Shown here one piece after another: positions 63,405 to 64,000 of a DNA stretch of 64,000 nt. The DNA is taken from contig JAFYVN010000002.1 of the NCBI GenBank assembly GCA_017549105.1, positions 78,043 to 142,042 of the forward strand. The letters are read 5' to 3'. The DNA is from Clostridia bacterium. GTDB taxonomy: Bacteria > Bacillota > Clostridia > Oscillospirales > Acutalibacteraceae. The notes under the pieces were generated by a model. The model was not told where the DNA came from. It ran no database searches and saw nothing but the letters and a program-made list of their open reading frames with translations. Positions within the stretch are counted from its first letter, which is position 1. Every line of letters begins with the position of its first letter. Both the position numbers and the translations under genes were made by a program.

Positions 63405-63617
63405 TTAATAGTTCAGTCCGTTGTTTTTAGGAGCATACGAATCAACCCGACGGTGGGTTCTGCTCAGTTTATGATAAATCTGTTCGCTGTGACACAGCGG
63501 GCAAACTGTTTTTGCCTTTCCCTGCTCATTAAGAGTTGCCGTAAGAATTTTTCCGCAGTTCAGACAATGCCAGCTTGCATTGATATTCACACAGGTTCCT
63601 TTTGGGGTATCATACAT
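63405..63617 (-). CDS. Small zinc-ribbon protein of the mobile element
   Basis: 70 residues. A four-Cys site WHCLNCGKILTATLNEQGKAKTVCPLCHSEQ (CxxC...CxxC) typical of zinc ribbons, then a basic His/Arg/Lys stretch. Could bind DNA or another element protein. Its promoter is bracketed by LexA-like sites, see below. Confidence 0.65.
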   Translation of the reverse strand: MYDTPKGTCVNINASWHCLNCGKILTATLNEQGKAKTVCPLCHSEQIYHKLSRTHRRVDSYAPKNNGLNY

Positions 63618-63690
63618 TTTTCACCCTCCAAATTTCGTATTCAAATATTCAGTGTTTTTACAGTTTCATACTTCGTATGGGTTTAATAAA

Positions 63691-63740
63691 CGAACATTTG
63701 TCCTGTGTGTAATGATAGCACAAATGTTCGGCTTCGTCAA
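63691..63740 (-). promoter_or_regulatory. Promoter with two LexA-like half-palindromes
   Basis: Minus strand TTGACG (63740-63735), 17-bp spacer, TATCAT (63717-63712). An inverted repeat CGAACATTTGT (63691-63701) / ACAAATGTTCG (63720-63730) flanks the -10. Each arm extends to GAACATTTGT(C/G)C, one base off the uvrB LexA box GAACATTTGTTC. It precedes the small zinc-ribbon gene by about 95 bp. Confidence 0.65.
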
Positions 63741-63807
63741 TGATTTTTTCCAAAGTTTTTCATTTGACTCTAGACCTCCCGTCAAAAGACCAATTTGCAA
63801 AAAGGGC

Positions 63808-63839
63808 AAATTAAAAGCACCTCACCGAAGTGAAGTGCT
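63808..63839 (-). terminator. Terminator of the partial gene at the window end
   Basis: Minus strand AGCACTTCAC-TTCG-GTGAGGTGCT (10 pairs) followed by TTTTAATTT, 44 bp after the stop at 63883. Confidence 0.85.
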
Positions 63840-63882
63840 GATAGAAATATTCAGTCCGACAAATTGGAATTTGTTAAACTGA

Positions 63883-64000
63883 TTATTTTCTGTTTCCCAA
63901 AACACGTGTCATTGCCATTTTTCTGAAATCGCCAAAAGAAAGTCCGACTGTTCTCAAAAAGAATTTCTCCATAACCGCAAATCCAGCAAACGCAAGAACA
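63883..64000 (-). CDS. C-terminal fragment of an unidentified protein
   Basis: The frame read from the window end (38 codons, VLAFAGFAVMEKFFLRTVGLSFGDFRKMAMTRVLGNRK by pieces) stops at 63883 and is followed by a strong terminator, so it is probably a real gene of the mobile element. No family can be named from the fragment. Confidence 0.5.
   Translation of the reverse strand, partial: VLAFAGFAVMEKFFLRTVGLSFGDFRKMAMTRVLGNRK

Overview
The window looks like chromosomal DNA of a low-to-mid-GC, anaerobic, gut-type Clostridia (Ruminococcaceae/Oscillospiraceae-like). This is an inference from several marks. Promoters are Gram-positive sigma-A type (TTGACA-N17-TATAAT). There is a Firmicutes-type LexA box (GAAC-N4-GTTC) at uvrB and a T-box-like leader before ileS. 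Ribosomal protein L27 carries the Firmicutes N-terminal extension, next to its dedicated protease Prp. The Firmicutes clusters phoH-ybeY-dgkA-era-yqzL-recO and DUF2508-bofA are present, and there are two cytoplasmic alpha-L-rhamnosidases and several GPH-type sugar symporters.

Layout. 1-1.5 kb: two convergent CDP-glycerol glycerophosphotransferase-type (teichoic-acid) genes. 1.7-2.0 kb: tRNA-Gln followed 169 bp later by a displaced copy of its own 3' end. 2.1-13.7 kb (+): a glycan-utilisation region with a DUF4345-like membrane protein, two GH78 rhamnosidases, a BspA-type leucine-rich-repeat surface protein, a mannose-6-phosphate isomerase broken by one in-frame TAA, an ABC-F ATPase, a GNAT acetyltransferase and a Gfo/Idh/MocA oxidoreductase. 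The divergent DUF2508-bofA pair lies inside it. 13.7-17.7 kb (-): a zinc-ribbon membrane protein, then an operon of a HExxH-like membrane protein, a GPH symporter, DUF4364 and L-ribulose-5-phosphate 4-epimerase. 17.8-21.3 kb (+): T-box-like leader and a long, eukaryote-like isoleucyl-tRNA synthetase. 21.4-29.6 kb: secreted phosphoesterase, NSS symporter, SGNH hydrolase, PLC-like phosphodiesterase, SulP permease and a CapA-like protein. 29.7-38.5 kb (-): tRNA-Arg, then iolC/iolJ-like genes, YibE/F and a second GPH symporter lying directly downstream of the recO-yqzL-era-dgkA-ybeY-phoH cluster. 38.6-42.8 kb (+): DUF1858, trmK, Nif3-like, rqcH and a methyltransferase. 43-44.7 kb (-): DUF378 and rfbC/rfbA. 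44.8-49.7 kb (+): LexA-regulated uvrB-uvrA. 49.8-50.8 kb (-): rplU-prp-rpmA. 50.9-59.7 kb (-): lon-engB-lysA-two M16 peptidase genes-lgt-folD. 59.8 kb to the end (-): the left end of an integrated mobile element (large serine recombinase, small proteins, RepA/DUF6017-like replication protein), which continues beyond the window.

The most unusual signals are: the tRNA-Gln 3'-end duplication flanking a ~169-bp segment with its own terminator; a mobile-element promoter bracketed by two LexA-like half-palindromes that share the uvrB box core; the single nonsense codon in manA; the eukaryote-like ileS with a degenerate T-box; and two families of palindromic intergenic repeats. No CRISPR array, rRNA operon or complete insertion sequence was seen.
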